A stretch of DNA of 44,464 bases from Propionibacteriaceae bacterium (GCA_017306015.1 JAFKJK010000030.1:1-44464), one strand, 5' to 3'. Counted from the stretch's first letter, positions 18,001-26,366 are shown. Made by a program: numbers and translations. Notes: a model not told the origin generated them from the sequence alone.

Positions 18001-18603
18001 TCAGGCGAAACGCCACACCTGGAGCCGGCTGCGCAACCGATCGAGGCCGTCGGCGACGACCAGATCGTCGCTGAACAACTCCGCCGGCCAGGCGCCGATC
18101 GCACCGGCCTCCAGCCAGATCCGGACCTGGTAGCTCTCCAACTGGCCGCTGGCAAGCAGGTTCGGGAAACGCATCAACCGCGGCAACGAGTGCGCCAGCG
18201 AGGTCCCGTACGCCTCGGCCGGGTACAGCTGCACGGCCGCCGCACCGGCGCTCAGCCCGGCTCGCAGTTCGGTCGGGGTCATGCCCCCGAGGATCACCGG
18301 GAAGCCGGGCACGGCCTTGACCAGCGTCGGCAGCAGGTACGGGGACGCGGCGAACGCGGCGCCCGCGGCCGCAGCCCGCTTCACCTGTGCCGGAGCGGTC
18401 ACCCCGTGGACGCCGATCCGGGCGCGACGACGGAAGGGCGCGAGGATCTCGGCCAGCGCGTCCAGCCGCTCGATCGGCAGCGACCAGGCGGTGAAGCCTT
18501 CCTGGCACATCACCTCACAGACCGGCAGCAGCGTCTCGGCGTCGAAGTCGGGCAACGTGGCGATCACCCGGTTCGGTCCCAGCGAGGGCAGTTCGACGGC
18601 CAC
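18001..18603 (-). CDS. KDPG-aldolase-like protein lacking the catalytic residues
   Basis: About 200 residues with the layout of the Eda (KDPG/KHG aldolase) TIM-barrel family: RVIATLPDFDAETLLPVCE at the start, then VTAPAQVKRAAAAGAAFAAS, GGMTPTELRAGLSAGAA and YPAEAYG. By eye, the Schiff-base lysine expected just before the FPAE motif is Gln125 (AAVQLYPAE), and the expected catalytic Glu of the EVTL strand aligns with Trp (TAWSLP). It is therefore unlikely to be a normal aldolase. GTG at 18603 is preferred (AGGA 8 bases upstream, good fit to the family start); a GTG at 18672 is possible but overlaps the divergent promoter region. It diverges from the YbhB-type gene at 18691. Confidence 0.72.
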   Translation of the reverse strand: MAVELPSLGPNRVIATLPDFDAETLLPVCEVMCQEGFTAWSLPIERLDALAEILAPFRRRARIGVHGVTAPAQVKRAAAAGAAFAASPYLLPTLVKAVPGFPVILGGMTPTELRAGLSAGAAAVQLYPAEAYGTSLAHSLPRLMRFPNLLASGQLESYQVRIWLEAGAIGAWPAELFSDDLVVADGLDRLRSRLQVWRFA

Positions 18604-18690
18604 GTGCCCATCCTGCCCGATCAGCGCCCCGACTGATGACAGCTGTGGACGGCAGTGGGAAGCTGGGGTCACCGAACGGGAGGAGTCGGA

Positions 18691-19158
18691 ATGGAACTGT
18701 CCAGCTCAAGCATCGCGCCCGACAGCTTCATCGACCCGGCGTACGCCGAGCCCGGAGTGGGTGGCCAGAACACCAGCCCGGAACTGACCTGGACGGCCGG
18801 ACCCGACGGCACGGCCAGCTACCTGGTCACCTGTTTCGACCCGGACGCCCCCACCGGCAGCGGCTGGTGGCACTGGGTGGTCTCCGACATCCCCGCCGAC
18901 GTCACCTCCCTCGCCGAGGGTGCCCCGCTGCCGCCCGGCGCCCGGACCTGGCCGAACGACTACGGCTACCCCGGCTGGGGAGGGCCGTGGCCGCCGCCCG
19001 GGCCGGCACACCACTACCGGTTCACGGTGCACGCGATCTCGGTGCCGCGGCTGGACGTCCCGGACGAGGCCAGCAGCGCCGTCGCCCGGCTGACCGCGAG
19101 CTTCAGCACGCTCGCCTCGGCCAGCTTCGTCGCCCTGTTCGCCAACCCCGCCAGCTGA
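18691..19158 (+). CDS. YbhB/YbcL (PEBP, Raf kinase inhibitor-like) family protein
   Basis: 155-residue phosphatidylethanolamine-binding-protein fold, cytosolic with no signal peptide. Diagnostic motifs are GQNTSPELTW, the CFDPDAPTGSGWWHWVV anion-binding stretch, and GGPWPPPGPAHHYRFTVHA. Bacterial members bind small anionic ligands; their physiological roles are mostly unknown. ATG at 18691 is chosen because GGGAGGA lies 6 bases upstream. The next gene (DUF4031-HD) begins 22 bp after the stop, so the two are likely co-transcribed. Confidence 0.93.
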   Translation: MELSSSSIAPDSFIDPAYAEPGVGGQNTSPELTWTAGPDGTASYLVTCFDPDAPTGSGWWHWVVSDIPADVTSLAEGAPLPPGARTWPNDYGYPGWGGPWPPPGPAHHYRFTVHAISVPRLDVPDEASSAVARLTASFSTLASASFVALFANPAS

Positions 19159-19180
19159 GAGCTGACGTCCCGGGCCGGCG

Positions 19181-20095
19181 ATGGCGCTCCTGATCGACCA
19201 GCCGCGCTGGCCAGCGCACGGCACCCACTTCGCCCACCTGGCCTCGGACGCGTCCCTCGCCGAACTGCATGCTTTCGCGGCCGCCACCGGACTGTCCTGT
19301 CGAGCCTTCGACCACGACCACTACGACGTCCCCGCCGGACGGGTGCAGGCGCTGGTCGCCGCGGGCGCCGTCCCGACCGACACCAGGGAACTGGCGGCGC
19401 GGCTGCAGGCTGCCGGCCTGCGGGTGCGCGGACCGGCGCGGGCACCGAACCGGGCGCGGGTGCTGCCGAGGCTGGAACGCTCCTGGCAGCGCCTGCTGCC
19501 CGGGCACCCCGAGCTGGGCGCGCGGCTGCTGCAGCGGTGGTCCGAGCCGCACCGGCACTACCACGACGTCCGCCATCTGGCACACATGCTGGACTCGCTC
19601 ACGATCCTCGGCGAAGGTCAACCGCCGGTCGAGGTCGGGCTCGCCGCCTGGTTCCACGACGCCGTCTACACCGGTGTCGCCGGGACGGACGAACACGCGT
19701 CCGCCGACCTCGCCGCGGCCGAACTCGAAGCGGCCGGAGTCGCATCCGGGCAGGTCAGCGAGGTGTTCCGGCTCGTCGAACTCACGATCGCCCACGACCC
19801 CGACCCCGGCGACCGCAACGGGGCGTTGCTGGTCGACGCCGACCTGTCGATCCTCGGCCAGCCGGCCGGGCGCTACCAGATGTACGTCCGCGATGTCCGG
19901 CTCGAGCATCCCGATCTGGAGGAATCCTCGTTCATCGTCGCCAGAACACGGATTGTTGAGGCATTATTGAGCCAACAGGCGTTGTTCAGATCTGATCTGG
20001 GCCAGCGGCTGTGGCTTGGCAAGGCCCGGGAGAACCTGACCAGTGAGTTGGCTTACTGGCACCGATCCGGTACCGGCCAGGTCGGAACCAGGTAA
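19181..20095 (+). CDS. DUF4031 domain fused to HD-type phosphohydrolase
   Basis: 304 residues with two parts. Residues 1-88 match the DUF4031 pattern (MALLIDQPRWPAHGTHFAHL, then FDHDHYDVPAGR and GAVPTDTREL). Residues ~95-295 form an HD-domain protein: the metal-binding His residues are in RHYHDVRHLAHML and the HD pair is WFHDAVY, with later DADLSILGQP. The HD part resembles predicted nucleotide phosphohydrolases of the YfbR/HDDC type, but substrate is unknown. Each domain is often found as a separate actinobacterial protein, so the fusion suggests that they act together. ATG at 19181 with a weak ribosome binding site, following the YbhB-type gene closely. Confidence 0.82.
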   Translation: MALLIDQPRWPAHGTHFAHLASDASLAELHAFAAATGLSCRAFDHDHYDVPAGRVQALVAAGAVPTDTRELAARLQAAGLRVRGPARAPNRARVLPRLERSWQRLLPGHPELGARLLQRWSEPHRHYHDVRHLAHMLDSLTILGEGQPPVEVGLAAWFHDAVYTGVAGTDEHASADLAAAELEAAGVASGQVSEVFRLVELTIAHDPDPGDRNGALLVDADLSILGQPAGRYQMYVRDVRLEHPDLEESSFIVARTRIVEALLSQQALFRSDLGQRLWLGKARENLTSELAYWHRSGTGQVGTR

Positions 20096-20116
20096 CAGTG
20101 CAGTCGGGGGGAAACG

Positions 20117-21142
20117 ATGGCACGGGCTGCCAATGCATGGTTGGCTGCTGCCGCCTGCGTGGTCGCAGGCGTCGTAGTCGCGCCTCCGCGCGCCGCGCCC
20201 CCGATCATCAGCACCGGCCCCGAGATCGGTGTCACGGTCACCGTGACCTACGGTCCGCCGACGTCCCAGAGCCCCACCACGGCGGCTCCCACCACCGCAT
20301 CGCCGACCCCGACCGAGCCGACGAGCGCACCGACCACCACCGCGCCCGCTCCGACGACGGCGCCGGCATCGACCAGGACCCCGACGCAGGCGCCGACCCA
20401 CCGGCCCACTGCCAGGCCGACGCCGACGACGGCGGCTCCGTCCCCGACGCCGACGCCGAGCGACACCGGGACCCTGATCCCGAACCCGGCCGAGAGTTCC
20501 GGCGGCCCGACGATCCCGCTGCCGACCAGCAGCGCGTCCCCGTCCGTGACGGATACGTCGACGCCGTCCTCCACTCCGACGGACCTGCCGACGACGCCGA
20601 GCACCGAGCCGAGCGAGTCCGGCACTCCCAGCGAGTCGGGGACACCGAGCGAGTCCGGCACTCCCAGCGAGTCCGGCACTCCCAGCGAATCCGGGACGCC
20701 GAGCCAGTCCGGCACGCCCAGCGCATCCGAGACGCCGAGCGCCCCGCCGTCGGCCAGCAACACCCCGACCGCGACGATCACCCCGACCGGCGGCGGCAGC
20801 GCCTCCGTCTCGGTCCGCCCGACGCGTCCGACCACCGCACCCACATCGGCGAGGCCGAGCATCGTCTGGCCGCCGTCCACACGGCCGACCCCGCCGACGC
20901 GCCCGACCCTGCCGGTACGGCCCACACCACCCACGCGACCGACCCCGCCGGTACGGCCGACACCACCCGCACGGCCGACGCCGCCACCCGCACCGCCGTC
21001 CGCTTCGTCCGCGCCGTCGGCGTCCTGCAGCGCCCGTCCCGGGCCGGGACGCTGGCGCTGTGCCCCCGCTGACTCCGGACGACGGACTCTGGGTGCGACC
21101 GGCTGGTTCGGCGGTCTCCTCGGCACCTGGCTGAATCGTTGA
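20117..21142 (+). CDS. Secreted Ser/Thr/Pro-rich low-complexity protein
   Basis: 341 residues. A signal-like N-terminus (AANAWLAAAACVVAGVVVAP) is followed by ~280 residues composed largely of Pro, Thr, Ser and Ala, including a run of PSESGT hexapeptides (about residues 168-205) and an Arg-Pro-Thr-Pro-Pro repeat region (about 250-305). The C-terminal ~45 residues are different, with two Cys and a Trp-rich tail ending in GWFGGLLGTWLNR. Such composition fits a mucin-like, possibly O-glycosylated wall-spanning stalk. GGGGGG lies 6-11 bases before the ATG. Its stop overlaps the next start as TTGA, so it is co-translated with the VanY-like lipoprotein. A long open frame exists on the opposite strand only because of codon bias. 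Confidence 0.75.
   Translation: MARAANAWLAAAACVVAGVVVAPPRAAPPIISTGPEIGVTVTVTYGPPTSQSPTTAAPTTASPTPTEPTSAPTTTAPAPTTAPASTRTPTQAPTHRPTARPTPTTAAPSPTPTPSDTGTLIPNPAESSGGPTIPLPTSSASPSVTDTSTPSSTPTDLPTTPSTEPSESGTPSESGTPSESGTPSESGTPSESGTPSQSGTPSASETPSAPPSASNTPTATITPTGGGSASVSVRPTRPTTAPTSARPSIVWPPSTRPTPPTRPTLPVRPTPPTRPTPPVRPTPPARPTPPPAPPSASSAPSASCSARPGPGRWRCAPADSGRRTLGATGWFGGLLGTWLNR
20611..20742. repeat. 18-bp coding tandem repeat (PSESGT hexapeptides)
   Basis: About seven degenerate 18-bp units of the form CCSAGCGARTCSGGSACK encode Pro-Ser-Glu-Ser-Gly-Thr. Third-position differences between neighbouring units (for example GAGTCC, GAGTCG, GAATCC) show that the array is not a recent perfect expansion. 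Copy-number change would alter stalk length without a frameshift. Confidence 0.8.
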
Positions 21143-21933
21143 GGTTGGGGTTCCGCGGCACCGGGCTGGCGGCTTCGGCCACCGTCCTTTTTCTGCTGGC
21201 ATCCGGGTGCGCGCGGGTGCCCGTGGACATGCCGTCGCCCGTGACACCGTCCGCATCGTCGACGCCCGTCGCCACGCCCAGCCCGAGCCTGACGCCCACG
21301 ACGACGCCGACCGCCAAGCCAACCCAGACGGCGTCGTCGAGCCCGTCCCAGCCCGCCAAACCTGCCGCTGACAAGCGCAAAGGCCGCCAACTCGACAAGC
21401 CGTACACGGTTGACGGGGTCATCGTCGTCTCCAAGGCGCACCGGGTCTCGGCGACGTACGGGCCACCGCACCCCACCGGGCCGTACCACCTGGACGCGAC
21501 CGCTGCGCGCGCGCTGGCGAAGATGACCGCGGCGGCCAAGAAGGCCGGCGTCCGCATCGTCGTCCGCTCCGGCTACCGCAGCTACGCCACCCAGAAGGCG
21601 GTCTACTCCCGGGCGCTGCGGAACTACCCGAGCGAGGCGTCCGCCAAGGCGTACAACGCGCCACCCGGCGCCAGCGAGCACCAGACCGGGCTCTCGATGG
21701 ACCTGTGGGACGGCGTGACGTGGAGCCTGCCGATGGCCAACACGGCCACCGGCAAGTGGCTGCACAAGCACTGCCACACCTACGGCTTCATCCTGCGCTA
21801 CCCGAAGGGCAAGCAGAAGATCACCGGCTACAACTACGAGCCGTGGCACTTCCGCTACGTCGGCGTGGATGTGGCCAGCCAGTTCCCGACCAGCAACACG
21901 CTCACCCTCGAGGAGTTCCTGGGCCTCGCCTGA
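21139..21933 (+). CDS. VanY-like D-alanyl-D-alanine carboxypeptidase lipoprotein
   Basis: Predicted M15-family metallopeptidase trimming the terminal D-Ala of peptidoglycan stem peptides, 264 residues. A lipoprotein signal (ASATVLFLLASGC, lipobox ASGC, Cys about residue 24) is followed by a Pro/Thr/Ser linker to about residue 75 and the peptidase domain. Zinc-site motifs are SEHQTGLSMDLWD (SxHxxGxxxD) and EPWHFRY; RSGYRSYATQ is the substrate-binding segment. The start codon is TTG at 21139, overlapping the upstream stop by four bases (TTGA), so translation is coupled to the Ser/Thr/Pro-rich protein. Two repeat units follow 19 bp after its stop. Confidence 0.9.
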   Translation: MRLGFRGTGLAASATVLFLLASGCARVPVDMPSPVTPSASSTPVATPSPSLTPTTTPTAKPTQTASSSPSQPAKPAADKRKGRQLDKPYTVDGVIVVSKAHRVSATYGPPHPTGPYHLDATAARALAKMTAAAKKAGVRIVVRSGYRSYATQKAVYSRALRNYPSEASAKAYNAPPGASEHQTGLSMDLWDGVTWSLPMANTATGKWLHKHCHTYGFILRYPKGKQKITGYNYEPWHFRYVGVDVASQFPTSNTLTLEEFLGLA

Positions 21934-21952
21934 GCCCCACCGACGCGAGGCC

Positions 21953-22016
21953 TGAACCACCGGGGACAGGTACTTCGGTTCACCTGAACCACCGGGGACA
22001 GGTACTTCGGTTCACC
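21953..22016. repeat. Two tandem GGGGACAG-family repeat units, subtype A
   Basis: Two identical 32-bp units (21953-21984, 21985-22016), each TGAACCACCGGGGACAGGTA followed by CTTCGGTTCACC. Across the junction GGTTCACC/TGAACC are inverted repeats, so stem-loops can form. A 23-base stretch of each unit is identical to the in-frame copies in ileS at 41214-41236 and 41277-41299. They lie between the VanY-like gene and the phosphofructokinase gene, ending 50 bp before the latter's start. Confidence 0.92.
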
Positions 22017-22066
22017 TGTTCCCGGCCGTCTGCGCCACACTGACGCGAGGCTGGCAGGAGAGGGGA

Positions 22067-24304
22067 ATGTCCCGCGAACCGTCGATCCGGCACGATGGAG
22101 CCATGAGCTCCGGCAACCGCATCGGCATCCTCACCAGCGGCGGCGACGCGCAGGGCATGAACGCGGCCGTCCGCGCCGCCGCCCGCACCGCCCTCAGCAG
22201 CGGAGCGCGGGTCTTCGCGATCTACGAGGGCTTCCAGGGGATGGTGGACGGCGGCGAGGGCATCAGGGAACTCGACTGGGACGACGTCGGCAGCATCCTG
22301 CACAAAGGCGGGACGACGATCGGCACCTTCCGCTCCGCCGACTTCCGGACCCGGGACGGACGCAAGCGCGCCGCCGCGAACCTGGTCGACGTCGGCATCG
22401 ACCGGCTGGTGGTCATCGGCGGCGACGGATCGCTGTCCGGGCTGAACCAGTTCCGGGCGGAATGGCCCGACCTGCTCGCGGAGCTGGTCGCCGAGGGCCG
22501 GATCCCAGCCGAGGACGCCGCCGCGCACCCGTCCCTGATCTTCGCGGGCCTGGTCGGCTCGATCGACAACGACCTGGTCGGGACGGACATGACCATCGGT
22601 GCCGACTCAGCGCTGCACCGGATCGTCGAGGCCATGGACGCGCTGGCGTCCACGGCGGCCAGCCACCAGCGCAGCTTCGTGGTCGAGGTGATGGGCCGGC
22701 ACTGCGGCTACCTGGCGCTGATGAGCGCGATCGCGGGCGGCTGCGACTACGTCCTGATCCCCGAGCACCCACCGGCCGACGGCTGGGAGGAGCGGATGTG
22801 CGCGGCGCTGCGGCAGGCCCGCCAGGCCGGACGCCGCGACTCGCTGGTCGTGGTGGCCGAGGGTGCCCGCGACCGGGCCGGCAACCCGATCACCGCCGAG
22901 TACGTCCGCGAGACCATCGAGCGGATCCTCGCCGAAGACGTGCGGGTGACGATCCTCGGCCACGTCCAGCGGGGCGGCGCGCCGAGCGCGTACGACCGCT
23001 GGGCGTCCACGTGGCTGGGCTACGAGGCGGCGCGCGAGGTGCTGGCCGCAACCGGGGCGGAGGACGGCCCGGTGATCGGCTTCCGCGGCAACCGGGTCTC
23101 CCGCGTCCCGCTCGCGCAGGCGATCGCCGACACCCGCCGGGTGCCCGACCTGATCGCGTCCGGCGACTACGACGGGGCGATGGCGATGCGGGGCGGCTCG
23201 TTCACCGAGGCCGCGCGGATCTTCGCCGAGATGGTCGAGCCCGGCCGGGCCGAGCCCGGAGCCGGGGCGAAGCGGGTGGCGATCGTCCACGGCGGTGGGC
23301 TGGCGCCGGGCATGAACGCGGCAGCAGCGGATGCCGTCCGGCTGGGGATCAGCCGCGGCCTGGTGATGCTCGGCGTCCACGGCGGCTTCCCGGGGCTGCG
23401 GGACGGGGAGCTCACCGAACTGGGCTGGGGAGACGTGGAGGGCTGGCTGGTCGGCGGCGCTGACCTCGGCACCCGCCGGGTCGTGCCGAACCTGGACGAG
23501 CTGTACCGGATCAACCGGCAGTTGGAGGAGCACCGGGTCGACGCCCTGGTGATGATCGGCGGCTGGGACGGGTACGAGGCCGCGCGACTCCTGCACTCCG
23601 AGCGCGAGCGGTTCCCGGCTTTCGGGCTGCCGATCATCTGCGTCCCGGCATCCATCGACAACAACCTGCCGGGCTCGGAGCTGGCGATCGGGGCCGACAC
23701 GGCGCTGAACGTGATCACCGAGGCCATCGACCGGATCAAGATGTCGGGCTCGGCGGCCAAGCGGGCGTTCATCGTGGAGACCATGGGCCGCTACTGCGGC
23801 TACCTCACCCTGATGGGCGGGCTGGCCGGCGGTGCCGAGCGGGTCTACCTGCACGAGGAGGGGATCAGCCTGGAGTCGCTGGTGGAGGACGTGGAGTGGC
23901 TGCGGGACAGCTTCGCGTCCGGGCGCCGGCTGTTCCTCGCGATGCGCAACGAGATGGCCAACGACCTGTACACCACCGACTTCATCGCCCGGCTGCTGGA
24001 GCAGGAGGGCCGGGGCGCCTACGACGTCCGGCAGAACATCCTGGGCCACATCCAGCAGGGCGGGTGCCCGTCCCCGTTCGACCGGCTGCTCGCCGTCCGG
24101 CTGGTGTCGCGGGCGCTGGACCTGCTGGTGGCCGGGTTCGCGTCCGGACGGAACGAGAGCTACTACCTCGGGCTGGTGGAGTCGAAGGTGACCGCCCGTC
24201 CGCTGTCCCGGATGGCCGAGGAGATGGACCCGAAGTTCCGTCGTCCGTCCGACCAGTGGTGGCTGTCCCTGCGTCCGGTGCTGAAGGCCGTGGCCGACGC
24301 CTGA
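22067..24304 (+). CDS. pfkA: 6-phosphofructokinase, fused double-domain eukaryote-type
   Basis: Phosphorylates fructose-6-phosphate in glycolysis. Two PFK domains lie in one 745-residue chain, as in animal and fungal enzymes; typical bacterial PFK is ~320 residues. The N-half (about 14-390) has GILTSGGDAQGMNAA, GGDGS (the glycine of ATP-dependent forms) and GSIDNDLVGTDMTIG with S165, D167 and D169 intact; the following VEVMGRHCGYLAL and RVTILGHVQRGG segments are strikingly like metazoan PFK. The C-half (from ~401) has GGGLAPGMNAA, GGWDGYEAA and PASIDNNLPGSELAIGAD, where the second catalytic Asp is Asn533, so it is probably an allosteric half. ATG 22067 has AGGAG 6 bases upstream; ATG 22103 is an alternative. 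Confidence 0.93.
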   Translation: MSREPSIRHDGAMSSGNRIGILTSGGDAQGMNAAVRAAARTALSSGARVFAIYEGFQGMVDGGEGIRELDWDDVGSILHKGGTTIGTFRSADFRTRDGRKRAAANLVDVGIDRLVVIGGDGSLSGLNQFRAEWPDLLAELVAEGRIPAEDAAAHPSLIFAGLVGSIDNDLVGTDMTIGADSALHRIVEAMDALASTAASHQRSFVVEVMGRHCGYLALMSAIAGGCDYVLIPEHPPADGWEERMCAALRQARQAGRRDSLVVVAEGARDRAGNPITAEYVRETIERILAEDVRVTILGHVQRGGAPSAYDRWASTWLGYEAAREVLAATGAEDGPVIGFRGNRVSRVPLAQAIADTRRVPDLIASGDYDGAMAMRGGSFTEAARIFAEMVEPGRAEPGAGAKRVAIVHGGGLAPGMNAAAADAVRLGISRGLVMLGVHGGFPGLRDGELTELGWGDVEGWLVGGADLGTRRVVPNLDELYRINRQLEEHRVDALVMIGGWDGYEAARLLHSERERFPAFGLPIICVPASIDNNLPGSELAIGADTALNVITEAIDRIKMSGSAAKRAFIVETMGRYCGYLTLMGGLAGGAERVYLHEEGISLESLVEDVEWLRDSFASGRRLFLAMRNEMANDLYTTDFIARLLEQEGRGAYDVRQNILGHIQQGGCPSPFDRLLAVRLVSRALDLLVAGFASGRNESYYLGLVESKVTARPLSRMAEEMDPKFRRPSDQWWLSLRPVLKAVADA

Positions 24305-24329
24305 CGTCCCCCGACGCTAGCCTCGGGCT

Positions 24330-25214
24330 GTGATCGCCGTACCGCAGACCTTCCGGGACATGCCGAGGTGGTGGCACGACGAGGCCGGACGGGCCTGGCT
24401 CGACCGACTCCCGGCCCTCGTCTCGGAGGCCTGCGCGCGGTGGGGTCTCACCGTCGACGGCCCGGTGCTCCACGGCTCGAACGCGCTCATCGTGCTGGTG
24501 CGGCACGGCTCGCAGCAGGTCACCGTCCGCCTCACGCCGCCGGGAGACGACCTCGCAGCGGAGACCGCGGCGCTGCGGCACTGGGACGGACGTGGCGTCG
24601 TCCGGCTCCTGGACGTCGACCTGACTCTGGGCGCCTGCCTGCTGGAGCGGCTCGACCACACCCGGTCGCTGCTCTCCGAGCCCGTCCTCCAGGCGGTGGC
24701 CACTCTCGGCTCGCTCACCCGCACGCTCGCCGTCCCGGCGCCGGCGGACGCGCCGAGCACCCGCGAGCTCGCGGCAGAGGCTGCCGAGTCGTTCGGACGA
24801 CAGTGGCGGGACCTCGGCCAGCCGACGCCACGACGTCTGCTGGAGGCGGCGGTCGCGGGGGCTGCCGCCCTTGCGGAGGCCGAGCCGGGCCGTTCGTCGG
24901 TGAACGGAGACCTGCACTTCGAGCAGGTGCTCGCAGGCAGCCGCTACCCCTGGACGGTGGTCGACCCGGTCCTCCTGCGGGGCGATCCCGAGTACGACAT
25001 CGGCCGGGTGCTCTGGACGCGACTCGACGAGCTCGCCGACGACCGCGACGTCCACGCCGCATTCCGGGTCTTCGCGGACGCCGCCTCGGTGCCGCCCGAG
25101 CGGGCCCGGTCGTGGGTCGTGGTGCGCTCGATGAGCTACCTGCTCTGGGGACTGCGCCGAGGACTGACCTGGGACCCGCCGAAGTGCCAAAGGCTGCTCG
25201 AGCTGTTCTCCTGA
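24330..25214 (+). CDS. APH(6)-like aminoglycoside/hydroxyurea antibiotic phosphotransferase family
   Basis: 294-residue small-molecule kinase of the streptomycin 6-kinase/APH(6) family. The N-lobe shows LHGSNALIVLVRHGSQQVTVRL and PGDDLAAETAALRHW; the C-lobe has the catalytic loop SVNGDLHFEQVL and the metal-binding VVDPVLLRGDPEYDIG. In the usual HGDLHxxN loop the Asn that helps bind metal is here Gln, and the first His is Asn, so activity or substrate may differ. Chromosomal members often have no proven resistance role. GTG start at 24330, 25 bp after the pfk stop, likely co-transcribed with it. It converges with the alcohol dehydrogenase gene. Confidence 0.8.
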   Translation: MIAVPQTFRDMPRWWHDEAGRAWLDRLPALVSEACARWGLTVDGPVLHGSNALIVLVRHGSQQVTVRLTPPGDDLAAETAALRHWDGRGVVRLLDVDLTLGACLLERLDHTRSLLSEPVLQAVATLGSLTRTLAVPAPADAPSTRELAAEAAESFGRQWRDLGQPTPRRLLEAAVAGAAALAEAEPGRSSVNGDLHFEQVLAGSRYPWTVVDPVLLRGDPEYDIGRVLWTRLDELADDRDVHAAFRVFADAASVPPERARSWVVVRSMSYLLWGLRRGLTWDPPKCQRLLELFS

Positions 25215-25260
25215 CGCCTCTTCGGCGCGCTCGTCGTCACTGTCCGCCGGGGTCCGAACC

Positions 25261-26313
25261 TCAGGACGCGAAGGTGGCCGTGTCGATCACGAAGCGGTAG
25301 CGGACATCGGAGGCGACGACCCGGTCGTAGGCGGCGTTGATGTCCTCGCCGCCGATCACCTCGACCTGGGCGGCCAGGCCGTGCTCGGCGCAGAAGTCCA
25401 GCATCTCCTGGGTCTCGGCGATACCGCCGATCTGCGAGCCGGCGAGGATCTTGTTCCCGCCGGTCAGCCCGCCCAGGGCCAGCGCGACCGGATGCTCGGG
25501 CAGGCCGACATCCACCAGCGCGCCGCCGACCTTCAGCGTGCCGACAAGGGCGTTCAGGTCCTGGTCGCCCGACACCGTCGAGATCACCAGGTCGAAGCTC
25601 CGGCGCAGGCCCTTCAACGTCCCGGGCTCGGAGACCGCGTAGTACTCGGACGCGCCGAACTTGCGTCCGTCCGCCTCCTTCGAGCGGGTCTGGCTGATCA
25701 CCGCCACCTCGGCGCCCATCGCCGCCGCGAGCTGGACGCCCATGTGGCCGAGCCCGCCCATGCCGACGATCGCGACCCGCTTGCCGGGGCCGGCGCCCCA
25801 GCGCTTCAGCGGCGAGTACAGCGTGATGCCGGCGCACAGCAGCGGGGCGGCGTTCGCCAGGTCGATCGAGTCCGGAATGCGGCACAGGTAGTCCTGCTCG
25901 ACGGTGAAGCAGGTCGAGTACCCGCCCGCGGTGGGGACGCCGTCGCGGCCGACCGCGTTGTACGTCCAGATCGTGCCGCCGGGACCGTCGCAGAACTGCT
26001 CGTGACCCGCCCGGCACTGCTCGCACTCGCCGCACGAGTCGACGAAGCAGCCGACACCGACCCGGTCGCCGACGGCGAACTTCGTCACCTCCGACCCGAC
26101 CTCGCGGACGATCCCGGCGATCTCGTGGCCGGGCACCAGCGGGTAGCGCGCCGGGCCCCACTCTCCGCGGGCGGTGTGGATGTCGGAGTGGCAGATGCCG
26201 GCGTAGGCGATGTCGAACAGGACCTCGCTCGGTCCGGGATCGCGGCGGGCGATGGTGGTGCGGGCGAACGAACCGGTGGGTCCGTCGATGGCGTAGGCGG
26301 TCGCGGTTGGCAT
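25261..26313 (-). CDS. Zinc-dependent alcohol dehydrogenase (YahK/CAD-like, NAD(P)-dependent)
   Basis: Medium-chain dehydrogenase of 350 residues oxidising alcohols or reducing aldehydes in the cytosol. Catalytic zinc ligands are C41 (AGICHSD), the His of PGHE and the later Cys; the structural zinc site is CGECEQCRAGHEQFC. The cofactor Rossmann motif is GMGGLGHMGVQLA. The overall order, including GDRVGVGCFVDSCGECEQC, matches the cinnamyl-alcohol-dehydrogenase/YahK group, which prefers NADPH and aldehydes. ATG at 26313 is preferred over a GTG 60 bases upstream because the family N-terminus begins there. It converges with the APH-like gene with a 46-bp gap. Confidence 0.94.
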   Translation of the reverse strand: MPTATAYAIDGPTGSFARTTIARRDPGPSEVLFDIAYAGICHSDIHTARGEWGPARYPLVPGHEIAGIVREVGSEVTKFAVGDRVGVGCFVDSCGECEQCRAGHEQFCDGPGGTIWTYNAVGRDGVPTAGGYSTCFTVEQDYLCRIPDSIDLANAAPLLCAGITLYSPLKRWGAGPGKRVAIVGMGGLGHMGVQLAAAMGAEVAVISQTRSKEADGRKFGASEYYAVSEPGTLKGLRRSFDLVISTVSGDQDLNALVGTLKVGGALVDVGLPEHPVALALGGLTGGNKILAGSQIGGIAETQEMLDFCAEHGLAAQVEVIGGEDINAAYDRVVASDVRYRFVIDTATFAS

Positions 26314-26366
26314 GTGACCGATTCTCGTCCTCAGTGCGTCCCGAACCCCCGGATTGGCCGCATTTG

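Noticed and set aside
20248..21960. 570-codon minus-strand open frame opposite the Ser/Thr/Pro-rich and VanY-like genes
   Set aside because: No start context or family motifs; the plus-strand genes have signal peptides, a lipobox and peptidase motifs.
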